In this document: positions 1-11,900 of the stretch, one piece after another
Position numbering within the stretch: position 1 is the stretch's first letter
How the letters are laid out: every line of letters begins with the position of its first letter
From: Spisula solida
Taxonomy: Eukaryota; Mollusca; Bivalvia; Venerida; Mactridae
Assembly (NCBI GenBank): GCA_947247005.1
Contig: OX365946.1
Coordinates: forward strand, 54,152,734-54,216,733
DNA length: 64,000 nucleotides
Reading direction: 5' to 3'
The notes under the pieces: model-generated
The model's input: only the letters and a program-made list of their open reading frames with translations
What the model was told of the DNA's origin: nothing
The model's database searches: none
Translations under genes and position numbers: made by a program

Positions 1-540
1 GTATAGCCTGTTTCAATTTTGACATTTGTGTATCCTTGACAGTTTCCGCGCGAATAATTTCGAGCCGATTGTCTGTGACATGTAATTGTTTTTTCACTGT
101 ATGTACATGATTGTCCATACCTTCTATCATCCCTGGAAATGTATCAGGTAATGATTGTCTCGACAAACAGTCACTGACAGGTATGCTTTTACCGGGCACA
201 CGCTTAACAGTAATCTGATACTTTGACAGTGCTAGTAGCATTCTGGATAAACGCGGCGGTGCGGCGGATAATGGCTTTTTTTCATTATAGCCGAAACTGG
301 TTTATGATCACAGTGCACAATGACTTCTCTACCATATGTGAACTGATGAAATCTTTTAAGTGCAAACAATATCCCCAGTAGTTCTTTTTCAATGACAGCG
401 TACCCTATTTCAGTCTGCGTTAATAATTTGCTTGCTTTCGTCTTGCCTAAGACAAAACCCTAGGCCATATTTGCTTGCGTCAGTTTCCAGTACGAGCGGT
501 TTTTTGGGGTCGTAGTAACCTACATGTAGAACCGGTGACT
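1..540 (-). mobile_element. Ty3/gypsy retrotransposon pol relic (RNase H region), cut by window edge
   Basis: Read on the minus strand, this stretch translates in pieces to the end of a Ty3/gypsy-type reverse transcriptase and its RNase H. From about 537 downward one sees YYDPKKPLVLETDASKYGLG, then EIGYAVIEKELLGILFALKR, then VHCDHKP, and then a leucine/arginine-rich stretch ending in VPGKSIPVSDCLSRQ (an ADxLSR-like motif). These are the usual landmarks in the usual order. The frame breaks at least twice: near 450-465, and at a run of seven A (minus strand) near 280-290 before the second half. It is therefore a decayed copy. The integrase would lie beyond position 1. No LTR is visible inside the window. 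The family is well supported; the exact clade is not determined. Confidence 0.82.
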
Positions 541-929
541 GTGTTATGAATAAATAAGTGTGGTGGTACAACTTCTAATATACAGTAAAAACTTTAATTG
601 TATACAATATTCTTTTTTATAATTTACAGTTTAATTTCGTAAAAGCAAGGACAATTTTAGTACAACTATGCAATCTGTACCACTTTACATACCAGTTGTA
701 ACCAATTTAATGGTTAGAAACGATCTGATGCTCATTCAGATATATCCGCAAATAATACTATAGGTGTGATAAAAATAATGACATTGTATTTTTTACAAAT
801 TGACCCATTAAAAAATGACCAAATTTGATATTGGCTCTTATATCTGTACGTAGTCGAATTACAGTATGATTAAGTTATTATCCCCTAAACGTTCCTCCAT
901 AGTCTTTATTCAATGACTGGTGAGTTGCT
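541..929. other. AT-rich spacer, no gene seen
   Basis: AT-rich sequence between the gypsy relic and the inverted-repeat element. No open frame with coding character, RNA gene or clear repeat was found here. Confidence 0.5.
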
Positions 930-1582
930 AAGTCCGAATGACATCACTAGCGGATTTAGAGGGGGCGCACCCGGCGCCCCCATCCCCATAAAATCGCGGA
1001 GCCTATGTAATTTATCATATTTTGGATATTGACAATATTGATATGCATTTTTTTGTCTCTCGCCTCGCTCGCGTCAATAAAACAATAATTAATTAATGGA
1101 TTTTAATGTGAACTTAATGTTGTATGCAAAAAACAAGATATGGGACTGATTAGTAGCATGGTGCTAAACATCGGCTACAGAAATGCCGAGATTCTTGCAC
1201 ATTAGAAATGTCCGACAAGTCATAAAATATTATTTCAGTTGGCTTGATTTTTTAATAAACCTGTCATTTTCTTTAAAAAAATAAGATATCTCAGAATGCA
1301 GCTGACGAATTCCATGGTTCTATTTAAAAAGTCACGAGGCAGAAAGCCACTGGACACCCTAGTTGCTGGATCCCAAGTATTTCACAAAGTGAAGCCCTGG
1401 AGTTCGCAGGCTATGCTGCTCAGATAGACATTGCATTTTTTCTTCGTGACGTATTCACAGCAGTTATATAAAGGGTGTAAAGGAAGTTCGTTCCGGTCAG
1501 AATGTATGACGTGATAATGTGAAATACTTGGGATCCGCCGGGTGCGCCCCCTCTAAATCCGCTAGTGATGTCATTCGGACTT
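930..1582. mobile_element. Non-autonomous DNA element with perfect 47-bp terminal inverted repeats
   Basis: The 47 bases at 930-976 (AAGTCCGAATGACATCACTA at the outer end, GGGGGCGCACCCGGCG at the inner end) are an exact reverse complement of 1536-1582. The 653-bp unit has no coding capacity. A second inverted repeat (1368-1385 and 1519-1536) abuts the right terminal repeat. A target-site duplication is not obvious (left flank GTTGCT, right flank TGGCTT), so the superfamily is not assigned. Confidence 0.75.
1368..1536. repeat. Inner 18-bp inverted repeat, possible nested insertion
   Basis: GGATCCCAAGTATTTCAC at 1368-1385 is exactly reverse-complemented at 1519-1536, immediately inside the right terminal repeat of the enclosing element. 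It may be a 169-bp insertion within the larger element, or a subterminal repeat of it. Confidence 0.55.
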
Positions 1583-3656
1583 TGGCTTATGGTCCTTTTT
1601 TACTTTTACTATATATCATATAGTGATCAATCTTGTGTGTTGAACTCCCCACAAACAGATGGGTGGTATTTCTTTAAAAACTCACTGATAAACAATCTCA
1701 ATGTATAGATGACGGAACATTTTGCTGCATTAATTTGTACCAGAATTATGGCTCTTTGTTCTTTTTACTATATAACCCACATTAAACTTGGGTGATATTC
1801 CTTCAATCCTTCACAAATTAACAACCTCAATAGTATAGATGACACTAAAGGATGGACTTTTCGCTGTGTCTTTTTTACCTGCATGATAGACATTTGTAAT
1901 GTTTAAATATAATTATAGTCCACGAGGCCAGAGAAATTAAATAATGATATTACCTCAACCCGCCATTCCCCTCCCCTTTGAAATAATATGTGCTATATAG
2001 GGGGCACCCTGTACCACATTTCTAGTTTGTACAAGTTTTTGTATTCATTACAAATTGATCCATATGTTCAGAGCATTGTCCTTCCAATAACACAATAGAG
2101 CAAACAGTGTAATAGTTTCAGATTTGTACATAAAATCAACAATTTAATATTGAAGTACAAAACATGTACAGGTTAAGATTTATGACAGGATGATACCAAA
2201 GACGAAATAAAAATTGTACCAGAAAACCCTTGCTAGACGCTCAGCATAAAAGGGAAACTGGCTTCTCATCTCTCATGGTGATGGATACCATCAGGAATGA
2301 GGTGTCAAGAGTGATTAATAAAAGTTGGAAAAACTTGTTTCACAATCGACTATCAATATATTAGTATAAAATAAACTAGTAATATCTTACAGTTGTCATT
2401 TAGAAAGCTCATACATAACTAATGTGTCTGTGTAGAAACCCTTTTCATTCATTAAATTACTGTTGTATTAATAGGTGTTCTTTTAAGGACTGTTACTGCA
2501 AGGACGTATTTGCTTTCTTTTCTATATTTGACATCGGTAGGAAATATCTAACTAATTATTAGCGTATTCGGTAATCATGTTGTATGTGTAACATTAAGGA
2601 CATAAGTTGAAAATACTTTCTACTATAGAAACGACAGCAAATACACCCGGAAAATATAATGGTCAACATGTACATACCATAGATGAACTGACCTGTACAT
2701 GAAGATATTTGACCAAGCTTTAAACGGAACACGTGTTTCATGTCACACAGGGTATATTTCTTTTGAATTGTCTAGATTCTGAGATATTTAGCCATAAAAA
2801 CTACCATTTTGACCAGTCTAAATTCATTGTGTTAACAATTTTCTACTATTCAAAATATATTTATTTGCCTGATCGGGAAATTTAAGTTGCCAAAACACGA
2901 AAGTGAATAAAAACACTTCATATCTCAGACAATTAAAAATAATTCTGAAAGGTAGGTTTCAGATAATACCTTTTGTGGTACGAAATGTGCAAATAGTTCA
3001 TCTCCATGTCAAATATCCTTATGCACATGTTATTTTTTCGGGAGTAGGCATATTCTTTTGCCCGATCAGGCACTTTTTGGAGTAAAATTTTCCAACAATG
3101 GGTACATTAGATGCTTTTAAGACTGACTATGTAATATACGTCGTATTTTTTGTGCCAAATTACTAAATTTTAGTGTTATACTTATCTTTATGAGTACTAT
3201 ATTTTGTATTAAAGAACTGAACTCAAATTAAAAAGACAAGACATCTGCCGAAATTTGACATTAGCTCATCAATGTAATAATCAGCCTTCCGATATTAATA
3301 AATCATAGCATACCCGCCCGAACGTACTCGTCGGGTAGGTCATGGCTCATGGTTCAAAATTGAACATATAAATAGTTGCACGCTTGTTTTATTTATTTGT
3401 TTCTTTCGCTGGTATTCTCTCCTGGTAAATATATAAATCCAAACATCCTTGCGTTACGTTTATTATTTTAGCAGTGTATATTGTATTGATCATTGTAGTC
3501 CATTTGTTTTGACATTTGACAATGTACATAATTGCACCGTAGTAGCATTCCACCATAGATCAATACTCCTCACTGATCTAGATATAGTGTACATATACTG
3601 TGAAGTTGTGCATTTATTGATATTGCACTCTACATGTATCATAGTAGATTGATTAA
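1583..3656. other. Intergenic AT-rich DNA with one dispersed-repeat fragment
   Basis: No exon-like sequence was found on either strand. The short open frames here (for example near 2559-2741, 2903-3085 and 3449-3652) lack coding character, domains and flanking splice signals. The only recognisable item is the dispersed repeat at 2265-2365. Confidence 0.5.
2265..2365 (+). repeat. Dispersed repeat, copy 1 of 2
   Basis: Starting at CTCATGGTGATGGATACCAT and continuing through GAGTGATTAATAAAAG, this stretch aligns with 48103-48205 (CTCATGGTGATAGAAACCAT, then GAGTGATTAATATAAG, then TTAAAACTTG). The two copies differ by substitutions and small gaps. This looks like a SINE- or MITE-type family member; its ends are not defined. 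Confidence 0.55.
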
Positions 3657-4188
3657 GAAATAATGAATATGTACCTGTGTTTTATCGGTATCTATAAGTA
3701 TAAAGCTGAAACCGCTTGTTGGCCATGTAGAGCAACACTTTGGTGTTTTGGGGGATGGTTGTGTGTATTATAAGACCCTTATGTAGTTACATGTGTATAA
3801 TTTTATGATGCCTAATAGTCTGGACCCATCTTCACATTTTCTATCATGAGATATTGTCTGGTATGAGAAACATTTTATTTACAAATAATAAAAATCTCAA
3901 TTTGTATATAACAATTTGCAATTTTAACACAACACTACCTTAGACAAAACACTAAGATAACTTCGTAAAGATAGATAATCAACAAACTTAGAAAAATACT
4001 TTTTCTTGGACCAAACGATATTGTAGAAGTTTTGTCAATACGGACCGTGGATATGGGTAACTGTATCATTGATAAAGATTAATTATTTTTATCTATGAAA
4101 TTATAAAATTTAATTTTATATATACATGTACTGTACTTTTTTCGCTCTTTATCAGTGGTACAGCTACCTATGATCATGGGTACTGTTT

Positions 4189-4388
4189 TATCATAGCACT
4201 TACGGAAAACTTAAACTTACGCTCAAATTTTATTTCCTAGGAATAAGGGACAGATATGGTTTGTATGAGTTCAATAACTGGATCATTGTTACTATTGTAG
4301 ATCCCTTTACCACAGTTTGTAGCCGTTAAAGAAGTATAAATCATTTGAATTGAACGTAAGTTAAGGATTTCCGTAAGTGATTTTGATA
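4189..4388. mobile_element. Small palindromic MITE with TA flanks (copy 1)
   Basis: The ends are inverted copies. The left end is TATCATAGCACTTACGGAAA followed by CTTAAACTTACGCTCAAA. The right end is TTGAACGTAAGTTAAGG followed by TTTCCGTAAGTGATTTTGATA. Both sides are bordered by TA, as expected for Tc1/mariner-type target duplication. A second family member lies at 44929-45137. There is no coding capacity. Confidence 0.7.
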
Positions 4389-4578
4389 CGGTTTAACAGT
4401 ACACAGGTGACCAAAGGCGATCCCAGTCCCAACATCAAATTCGTATACTGAGTTCATACATCCATAATAAAAAATATACCTATATTCTCAATGAACATCT
4501 GAAGTTTTCGGATGGATTATGTCTATAATCACATTTACTTTAATAAAGGCCGCTGTTAGGAAGTTTATGCCCCCGAGT

Positions 4579-4785
4579 TAGAACTTGTAGGCTTCACATG
4601 TGCTATTGACGGTTTTGTCATGGGTTCGAAGTTATAGACTTCATAATTATGTGCTATTGGCGATTGTGTCGTATGTTCAAACTTGTAGACTTCTCATGAG
4701 CTATTGTCGATTGGGTCATGGGTTCGAACTTGTAGACTTCTCATGTGCTATTGACGATTGTGTCATGGGTTCGAACCATTACCTA
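4579..4785 (+). repeat. Tandem repeat of about 47-51 bp, four copies
   Basis: The unit GTGCTATTGACGATTGTGTC + ATGGGTTCGAACTTGTAGAC + TTCTCAT recurs at about 4600, 4651, 4698 and 4745. Later copies are closer to one another than to the first. The GGGTTCGAAC word resembles a tRNA B box, but no tRNA fold is present. Confidence 0.7.
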
Positions 4786-5107
4786 TGTCTTATTACATCT
4801 ACCAAATACATTGCCCACATAATTCATGCATAAAATCGACAAATGCATTATATTTATTCAAACATCATTTTCGGTAAACAGCTATATATAAAGTCAAAGT
4901 CAAATTCAAAGAAGTTTATTGAAGTATGATATACGTAATATTCTCAATTTATTGTTGCTTTTTTTTGGTTTTTGATTAGACTTTCCATTTTCTTCTGTTT
5001 CTTCATTTATATCACCTGTCAACGATGATACACATGGGCTGGATCGACATATCCTGGAAATAGCAGGACAGAGTAAGAGTTATTTAGAGTGAAATGAATA
5101 TTAGAGA

Positions 5108-5232
5108 GGTTGCAAATAAACCGTGTTCAGGAACCTGTACTTGAGAGGTTGCGAATCTACTGTGTACAGGAACCTGTACCTGAGGGGATGCAAATCCACC
5201 GTGTTCAGGAACCTGTACTGGAGGGATTGCGC
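5108..5232 (+). repeat. 39-bp tandem repeat, three copies
   Basis: CAGGAACCTGTAC recurs at 5128, 5167 and 5206, a 39-bp period. Because 39 is a multiple of three, two frames stay open through the array. The resulting short peptides are repeat by-products. Confidence 0.7.
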
Positions 5233-5494
5233 ACATCACAAGGACGACCTACTAAGCAATACTCAACAGAAACAGTATACATGTACATGCCTTATAAAAC
5301 TAATATGGTAAGATCTGTATACTGTTCTTTTGAAATATTTAATTAATTCAGGCATTTTTGCCAATCCCTTTACATACATATACGTGCATGTACTTTATGT
5401 GAATATATATACAAGAAATAAAAGAGGTCCATCCCAAGAACGTATATATCATAAATAAAAAAGTTTTTTATGATTTTCAATACAATTATGGAGT

Positions 5495-5500
5495 TTTAAT
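5495..5500 (-). terminator. Possible polyadenylation signal of the EGF-CUB gene
   Basis: ATTAAA on the minus strand, about 190 bases beyond the stop codon at 5690. It is the commonest variant of AATAAA. No canonical AATAAA was found between the stop and this point. The choice is an inference from position. Confidence 0.3.
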
Positions 5501-5689
5501 TACTCATTTAGTCATATATTTATCTATATGTGTGTGTATATATATATCGTATACATGTATCCGCTCCAGTTGAAAACCTGAACTTGATACTTCTGTATAA
5601 ATCTCTTAAAAACGCAATATCAGAAACATGGGCAAAACGTGCCGAGTTATGTTAGTAAATGGTACATGTATGAAGACATCATCAATTAC

Positions 5690-5938
5690 CTAGGGCAGTT
5701 CTGAAGTCCAGTCAAATGCAAAGCCAGTGTATGTGTTGCTGACATCTGATCTAAATTGGAAATAAAGTTCATCCCCACTGCTTAGGATATCATCAGGAAG
5801 GTCATATCCACATTGGTCAGAATCATAGTAATTGATTAAGGGGGCACTAGGGCCAGCCCCATCTCTTATCAACAATGTGTCCCAGCATCCATGTGACGCA
5901 GTTTCAATGTCGAACCTAGTGAATTTAAGCCTCAGAAC
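5690..5938 (-). CDS. EGF-CUB gene, exon 8 (CUB domain, second half, stop)
   Basis: A 249-bp terminal exon after acceptor GGTTTTCAG, coding the rest of the CUB domain to the TAG at 5692-5690. The domain ends naturally at the stop. A GTAATT follows directly after the stop but cannot extend the frame. Confidence 0.9.
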   Translation of the reverse strand, partial: VLRLKFTRFDIETASHGCWDTLLIRDGAGPSAPLINYYDSDQCGYDLPDDILSSGDELYFQFRSDVSNTYTGFAFDWTSELP

Positions 5939-8900
5939 CTGAAAACCAATGTAATTGTAAGAATACCATTCAACAAGACGAGACGGATTTTGTTTTGTTT
6001 CCAACACTTGACAATTATTATAATTAATTGCGTTTTAGTTTATTTATTTCTACTGAATTCCTTGGTACAATGACATGTATATGCATAATGATAATGCGAG
6101 GTAAAATATATACCCTGATTATAAAAAAACATTTGCATTAGGTTCCGAAACGACTCGGTTAGTTAGGGTGACAGAGAACGATACTTCCATACGAAAACAT
6201 GTGTTAGATCTACATGCATGAAGAGCTGTCAATGTATTTGTGAAAGAACATATTATGTTTTTGTTTATGAATTATGCATAACCGGCCGGGCTAATCATGG
6301 CCATGTCAACACTGATGTAAAACACTGTGCATCTGATGAAAATTGCACACATTACCTTGGCGGATGTAGTGGTAAGTGTCCATGAACAGTCTAAGTAGTT
6401 ACAATACTGGGTATCAGGAGCGGACGGGAAGCTGAGCGATCCCGTTTCACCAGTTAGGTCACCCCCACATTCTGCTGTGGCTACATATGAAGTTACATAA
6501 CATAACTTTATGTGGCATTATACATAACATATACTTATATGGCCATAACAAATATAATAATAATGAGAAGAATGCATATCAATAATAACGATTAACCGGT
6601 GTGACATTATCAATTTCTATTATAATGGTTAGCATAATAAACGTATTTAGCAATTTGCAAAATAGTACGAGTTGAGATTGTGCACATGAGACATGTAAAG
6701 TTTTGTGTGGTTGGCCATATATAATACGACCACCTTTCTAAAAATATATATAATCATAGGCAGTGTACCCTGTAGTTTCAATTTATCAGAGTGATACCAA
6801 TTTTAGCCGCAAGGATATGACGTTACGAAAGCTGGTACCCTGTTTGTCTACAGTTGTCACAGTAAATACGGGTGCAAGTCATATCCGTTGCGGCTAAACA
6901 TTGGCGCTGCCAAACCTTCTCTCAATATAGAGTACACACAGATAATTTGAAACTATAGGGTTCACTCAGATAATTTGAAACCATGTGTCTATGTTTATAG
7001 TACGAGCTGAAATACCGGATTCTATAGCTTTTTTTCAAAGTTGTCTAGTTAGTTTGTTCTTAATCGCAACCAGTTGCTAGCATTCAAATTATTGAAGGTT
7101 TTTTCTTTACATGGGCGGTAATTTACCGCCTTGTACTTTCATTTAACGAAAACAGTATTTTCGAGGTTTGTAAACAGAGAGATATGTTCTGGTGCAATTT
7201 CGTAACAATGGTTGCAATGAAAGGATCTGTTTGAGCAAATTGCATCACATAAAGGATAAATGATAGAAGCACTTATACGTGTTCAAATGGACATAACTAG
7301 TAGTTAACTTAAGTTTGAAACTTGAACAGAATGACAATATCATTTCGGTAAATTCACTGTTAATCGGCATATTATGCGGTGTACAATAACAGTGTAGCAA
7401 TACCACGTGACTTTGACAGCACTAAAGGCTGCAAATCCAAGACGGAATTTGTTCCATTCCGTTACAATGTTGACAAGTTTTTCTTGGATTTGTAGCCTTC
7501 AGTGATGGCATAGTCATGTGATATTGCTACACTGTACAAGCAAGATATGTTTATATGACTGGAATGACTTGACATACTCACCAGTGCAACATTCGCCGTC
7601 ACCAAAGTATCCATCATTGCATACACAATAAAAACTACCGTTAGTGTAAGTGTAACACGAGCCGTTTGGGTCACAATCCTCCTCACAGATAGCTGTATGA
7701 TAACAATACAGAAATTGATATATGCATTAATATGAGTTGAACGTATGCGTTTGGGGGAACTCACAATACAAACATGAATCCCTGTATTTACGAAGTACTT
7801 GCGTATGTCTTATAACTACAGTTCAACCTCTTCCGTCCTTTTCTTGAATAACATCATCACTTTAGGAACATTATCATTTTTTCCAGAAGTAACCTGTCTG
7901 TACATAAAACAACCAGCTATAGAGTTTACAAATGTGTATTGCTATATAGAGGTTGATCTGTAATTACTTTCCTTGTAGTGTGTACCATTATTGCCTTTCT
8001 TCTAAGATTTACAGGTATATATATTTATTTCTAATATTTCTAGTACTGAAGCTAACCGTCTGCGAAGTCATAATTGTATACGGATTAAAATAGAGTATAT
8101 AGATTTGATACCGTCGTGTTAAGAATACACGTAAATTGTTAATTCTACTACAAAGTATCAGGTTGACATTTCGAGTGAATTTAAATGATGATCACCTTGC
8201 TCGCATGAATTATTCTAGTAATGAATATTTCTTCCCAAGTCATGTACCCGTCGTGGTCAGTGTACATAAGATAAAATCTTCATTGTTAATTCTTACCAGT
8301 GCAACCTTCATTCGGGTTTCCTTCATACCCAGTTTCACACGAGCAATTGGCGGCGACAGTACCATCATTGTCGTCACATACAGTATTAGTGCCGCATGGG
8401 TAGGGGGAATATGCACATGTTGCTAAAACAAGAAATCAATATTGAATACCATACATTATCACTAACATGGACACATGAAATGTTTGGAATTCAAATTCGA
8501 CTCGTGGAAATATTTACGTACAAAGCTACAAAGCAGTGACATGTGTTGAATTAATGATATAAGTCAGCTATACTAATTTCTTTTATATTCAATGAGACTA
8601 TATTTTTACAAAATAAAGGTATACTAGTACTATGCCCATTTCAACATTGTTTGAAAAAACAATTGAATCCCTTCTTGTGATCACATTGGCTAAAAATTCC
8701 GTAATTTTAGAATTATTGTAATGTAATGTAAATGCAACAGAAAAAAATGTATTTCAATGTCGCACTTTACATGAAACAACTTCATTAAGTTACGTATTTT
8801 AACACTTTTTTTAATGAATACAGTATTATGTCAGTTTTGTCATGTAATGATGCGACAAAGACATATATTTTCAGCTGCAATTTTATCAGTAAACTGATTT

Positions 8901-11900
8901 TTATTTCGCACGTTTTATCCAAAACAGAATTATACAATTTTTGTTGTAATACTATGGTCTGGTGGACATAGGCTAGTTTGTCTTTAACAAAGTACGTACG
9001 TTCGCATATAGGTTGAACAGTATTCGGAATGTTACAATTACAAGTTGCAATGGGCGGTTTATTAGGCCCATAGGCATTTCCTTTTCCTTTTCCATTACCA
9101 TTTCCATTAATAACTTCACACTGATCCGTCTGGAGACATAAACCTGAAGTACAAACATAAAACTTACATCAGTTACGTACTTCTTTGGTTATATGCATAC
9201 ATCTATAAGTAGTTATTATATTAAGTCAAATTAAGGTTATTATTTACAAACATATAATTACGCCTCATTTAAATTTCTTTCAAACGTTTCTTTGTTATTT
9301 CAATGAGTCAATATATCCAGTGATAGACATGGTCAATAAGGTTCTTAGTCTCAGGTAAGAAATATTGATATCAAAAGACAACTCAGATCATATCGAATAT
9401 CTCTTAAATAGATTTTGTATAGAAAGCTCAAACTATTTCTAAGCCGAAGAGTAACAGTTCTTTTGAATGGGAAAACAACGTACAATAAGCACATTTTTTC
9501 GTAGCACCAGGTCCATCTATACATTTTACATCCTCACCATGACAATCCTGAAATATGATATTTACAAATATTCCTGTAAACTCAGTAAATACTATGGGAC
9601 ATGAATTATTGCCACAAATTCTTTCTTGCTGTTTTTTTTATTCAACATAGGTTTCATATAAATACGTCCATTTTGAATACTATGAAATGTTGTGCATGTA
9701 TTAACAAGGATTGCGATTCAAGTTTCCTCTGAAAGATAACCACAACGTTTTCTCATTGATGGTAAATGAAGAGTGCTCGGTAGGCACAATAAATGGTATA
9801 CACATAAAACAATGATACTTACAGCGTCAGTACTGCAAGGCGGTCCCGGAAATGCGCAGCAAACTGCAATTAACATGACAACTATCCCCTGGAAGTACAA
9901 ATGTAATACACATTAAAAATCGAGAAAAAAATTGTTGTTTATTAAATACTGTCCATACACAGACAGCTTACAGCCATACAGAAATTGTGGCATAGCCTAG
10001 CCGCCCGCATAAGAGACAGGCACAGAACGTACAAATTATCCACATCCCCACAAAAGGACATTTCAAGTAAGCCTATATACCTATAAAGCTTCTCACAATG
10101 AATGGCACACTGCATTATGTCTTAAATTTGCATATAACTACATGTATAAAGGGAGTATAAGCTTACTTGATAAGACACCTGGGATGACCACACATTTCAA
10201 TGAGAAGTATCAACATTCAGTTGAACAGTCACAAAATGCACTTTCCGTCCGTGTAAATAACCATAACATGTGTTTATATGACTTGGTACAGGGTACTGTA
10301 TGATGATTTCTTGAGCAAAAGAGAAATTAAATTATTAATAAATAGCCCCGCGACACCATCATCATCATCAGCAGCAACCATCAGCGTAATTATTATCATC
10401 ATTTGCAGCTGCAACAGGAACAGAAACATCATTAGGAGTATCATCATAGTCACCTGCATGATCACCATTAACATAACCATCTTAGCAGCACAAGGAACAA
10501 AATCAGCCACAGCAACCGCATTATCATCATCAGCAGCAACATCATCAAAATTGTCAGCAACAACATTATCAACATTGTAAGCAGCAACATCATCAAAACT
10601 GTTAGCAAATCGTCATCATCAGCGGCAGTAGTAGCAACGCCATTATCAGTATCATGAATAGGCTAAGCAGAAGCATCATCATTGTCATCAGCATTATCCT
10701 GATCATCATCACCAGTATCACAAGCAGAAATAATAGCAACAACTTATCAGTTGCAACAGTCGCAGCAACAACACCATCATCATCAGCAAGAGAGGCAACA
10801 TCATCACCAGAACATTAGTAATAGCAACAATATTATCATCATCAGCAGCAGTCGCAGGCAGCAATAGCATCATCAGCAACAGCATCGACAGCAGAAACAA
10901 CATCGTCGTCATATTCAGACAGTAGTAACAACAACATCATCATCAAGAAGGAAATATGTATACATCCGCGAGTATATACAGCCACTATTTAGATTCAATT
11001 GTGCCAAATTAACACTAGCTGTGCAGAGAGAGAGTCAACACCAAGAGGCCGTTAACATGAGCGAGCGCTACGTAGCGATTTCCACGGAAGGTAATCCATG
11101 CCTTCATTATTTAATTGAAAGGGAGGTAACCGAATAAAGGCGCTCGGTAGCGCTTTGCTTAGGCAACGGACCTCAAGTTACAAGAGATAGTTTGCAATAG
11201 GAACATACATGCTTCTATCATTAGGAACATGAAAAGCTTGTATAAACTCTTAGAACTACAGTAAAGTATAAAATACCTTTAAACCCTCTGAAGTCTAACC
11301 AGAGAAACCAAATTATGTCTCGGATGTACAATAGTAACATGCATATACATGTACGAATATAAAGCTGACACTGGTGAGAATTGAGTGTTTCTTACTTGAA
11401 ACCGGAGAATACATGTTGTCATACAATTTTAAACGGTATTGAAATAACCGTACAACGACATTCTAGAAACAAGTAAAAATGCAAAAGAACACGAAAAGAA
11501 ATAATTCAAAATAACTATGTACATTATGATATGATTCGGAAACGTACGACCCACTATGGAAATTAGATTGGAAAATGTTTCATGACTTGTAACATGTTGT
11601 AACAAAATAATTATTATAAGTATGTTCATTTGCATTTTGTTGTTAAAGGGGCATTCTATACATCGAGAGTTTAAGTGTACTCTTCATGCTACGGATGCAT
11701 GGGATAAAAGAAATGCCTATACGCCATTAAATAATTTATGTTACATGTATATATTCTCCGTGCATATTATTTCATATGTGAAACATGATATATAAATAAA
11801 ATAATATCACAATATAAACTAAAAATATACAATTTCATTCACTCGGTTATTTTATGGTCTTGTTAACTTTTAAATTGTATACAACTACAGTATTTACTTG

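Noticed and set aside
10274..10912. Low-complexity frames on both strands (Leu/Met-rich and Ser/Thr-rich)
   Set aside because: Produced by ATC/AGC triplet reiteration inside intron 1 of the EGF-CUB gene.
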